Shown piece by piece: positions 4,297 to 5,134 of a DNA stretch of 5,134 bases (positions are counted from its first letter, which is position 1; each line of letters starts with the position of its first letter). Under the pieces are notes generated by a model. That model was not told the origin of the DNA, searched no databases, and saw only the letters and a list, made by a program, of their open reading frames with translations. The position numbers and the translations under genes are program-made. Source of the stretch: Phycisphaerales bacterium (lineage in GTDB: Bacteria; Planctomycetota; Phycisphaerae; SM23-33); contig PMYM01000140.1 in assembly GCA_003171235.1 (NCBI GenBank), forward strand, positions 1 to 5,134. The letters are read 5' to 3'.

Positions 4297-5134
4297 TTGG
4301 GTTTATCGCGTAATCTGCGGATAGTCCTTTCCGCCGTCCTGCTGGGCCTGCTGCCGCACCTGGCGGGGGGGGCGGATGCGGGGTACAGCCACTTCTTCGC
4401 CAGCCAGGTGGTGAACTTTACTCCCGGGCCGGGCTACGAGTATGCCCCCAACGTGGAGAACGCCGTGGGCGGGCCGCGGGGCGGCGGTATGTACAGCGGC
4501 TCGCTGCACGTGGTCAGCCTGGGCCAGCAGGGGCGGTTGACGCTGGGCTTCGGCGGCGGGGCCATCGCCGACGGGCCCGGCAGCGACTTCATCGTTTTCG
4601 AGAATCCCATTAACCTCTACAGCCCGACCAGGGTCTTCGCCGAACTGATCCGCGTGCAGGTCAGCAGCAACGGCACGGACTTCGCCGAATTCCCGACCAG
4701 TTGCGGCGTGCCCGGGCCGGTGGGGCCCACCGGCGGCCTGGACCCCGCCCTGGTGAGCGGCTTTGCCGGCGTTCACCCGGTGCTGGCCAATGTGGACGCC
4801 AACCAGATCGACCCCTTCGCCCCGGCCGCCGCCGGGGGCGACGCCTTCGACCTGTCGGCGCTGGCCGGCGAGCCGCTGGTGCAGGCGGGCCTGGTCAAAC
4901 TCAACGCCATCCGTTTCGTCCGCCTGGTGGATGTGCTGGGCGACGGCAGCGAGCACGACAGCCGCACTCCCCCCCACGCCATTTACGACCCCACCGGCAG
5001 CATACCTGAAATGCAGGTCAGCTATCCCACCAGCGCCGACGTGGACGCGATATCCGTCATCAACGGCAAAGCGCCGCTGGCGGGCGACTGCAACGGCGAT
5101 GGCAGCGTAACCTTCGCCGATTACCAGGTGCTGG
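4297..5134 (+). CDS. Surface protein of the DGPGxDFxVFEN family with C-terminal dockerin (partial, runs off window)
   Basis: About 279 residues are visible from the assumed start. Residues 1-28 look like a signal peptide (RNLR, then IVLSAVLLGLLPHLAGGADA, cleaved before GYSHFF). The body (29-257) is a beta-rich domain of a known bacterial cell-surface family. Key segments are LGFGGGAIADGPGSDFIVFENP (83-104), then VQVSSNGTDFAEFP, GGDAFDLSALAG, IRFVRLVDVLGDG (about 205-217), IYDPTG and SADVDAISVING (about 246-257). A dockerin begins at 263 (GDCNGDGSVTFADYQ), nearly the same as that of the propeller protein; a PEP-CTERM signal may follow outside the window. I recall this family beside cobalamin uptake genes in other phyla, which fits the upstream riboswitch, but the function is not established. 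The start is uncertain: TTG 4297 is chosen because it heads the signal peptide; there is no nearby ATG or Shine-Dalgarno, and the frame is open back to ATG 4009 through repeats. Confidence 0.8.
   Translation, partial: MGLSRNLRIVLSAVLLGLLPHLAGGADAGYSHFFASQVVNFTPGPGYEYAPNVENAVGGPRGGGMYSGSLHVVSLGQQGRLTLGFGGGAIADGPGSDFIVFENPINLYSPTRVFAELIRVQVSSNGTDFAEFPTSCGVPGPVGPTGGLDPALVSGFAGVHPVLANVDANQIDPFAPAAAGGDAFDLSALAGEPLVQAGLVKLNAIRFVRLVDVLGDGSEHDSRTPPHAIYDPTGSIPEMQVSYPTSADVDAISVINGKAPLAGDCNGDGSVTFADYQVL

Noticed and set aside
4303..4977. Minus-strand open frame (224 codons) opposite the second surface protein
   Set aside because: The plus strand has a signal peptide, family motifs and a dockerin; the minus-strand product is low-complexity and has no recognisable domain.

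Overview
The window looks like a piece of a planctomycete (Planctomycetota) chromosome. The evidence is high GC, large secreted proteins, a type I dockerin pair (GDSNRDGKVDFADYQ) followed by a PEP-CTERM anchor, and intergenic regions packed with short dispersed repeats of kinds common in that phylum. The phylum is inferred from these traits, not from a marker gene.

Layout. (1) Bases 1-200 hold one copy of a dispersed GGCTAAATTC repeat and no gene. (2) On the minus strand, 201-1565 encodes a secreted right-handed beta-helix protein with a C-terminal beta-sandwich. (3) A 907-base gene-free region (1566-2472) holds a CGCACTTTCGCAC repeat cluster, a sigma70-type promoter (TTGACA-16-TATGTT), a well-conserved cobalamin riboswitch (about 1866-2046), a strong intrinsic terminator (2145-2190) that can serve as its expression platform, and a twin-hairpin dispersed repeat. 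(4) On the plus strand, 2473-3645 encodes an exported, probably beta-propeller protein ending in a dockerin and a complete PEP-CTERM sorting signal. (5) A 651-base gap (3646-4296) contains two families of dispersed repeats in nested inverted order and several strong hairpins. (6) From about 4297 to the window end runs the 5' part of a second exported protein, of the 'DGPGxDFxVFEN' cell-surface family, also entering a dockerin when the window stops.

How it may work together. Established knowledge: cobalamin riboswitches usually shut off B12 uptake or synthesis genes when cobalamin is plentiful, and Bacteroides captures B12 at its surface with a beta-propeller protein (BtuG). Inference: the propeller protein here, and perhaps the second surface protein, form a corrinoid-capture module on the planctomycete surface, held by PEP-CTERM/exosortase anchoring rather than as lipoproteins. 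The beta-helix gene is divergent and probably unrelated. No transporter, BtuB or cobalamin synthesis gene is visible in the window, so the link rests on the riboswitch, the architecture and the neighbourhood.
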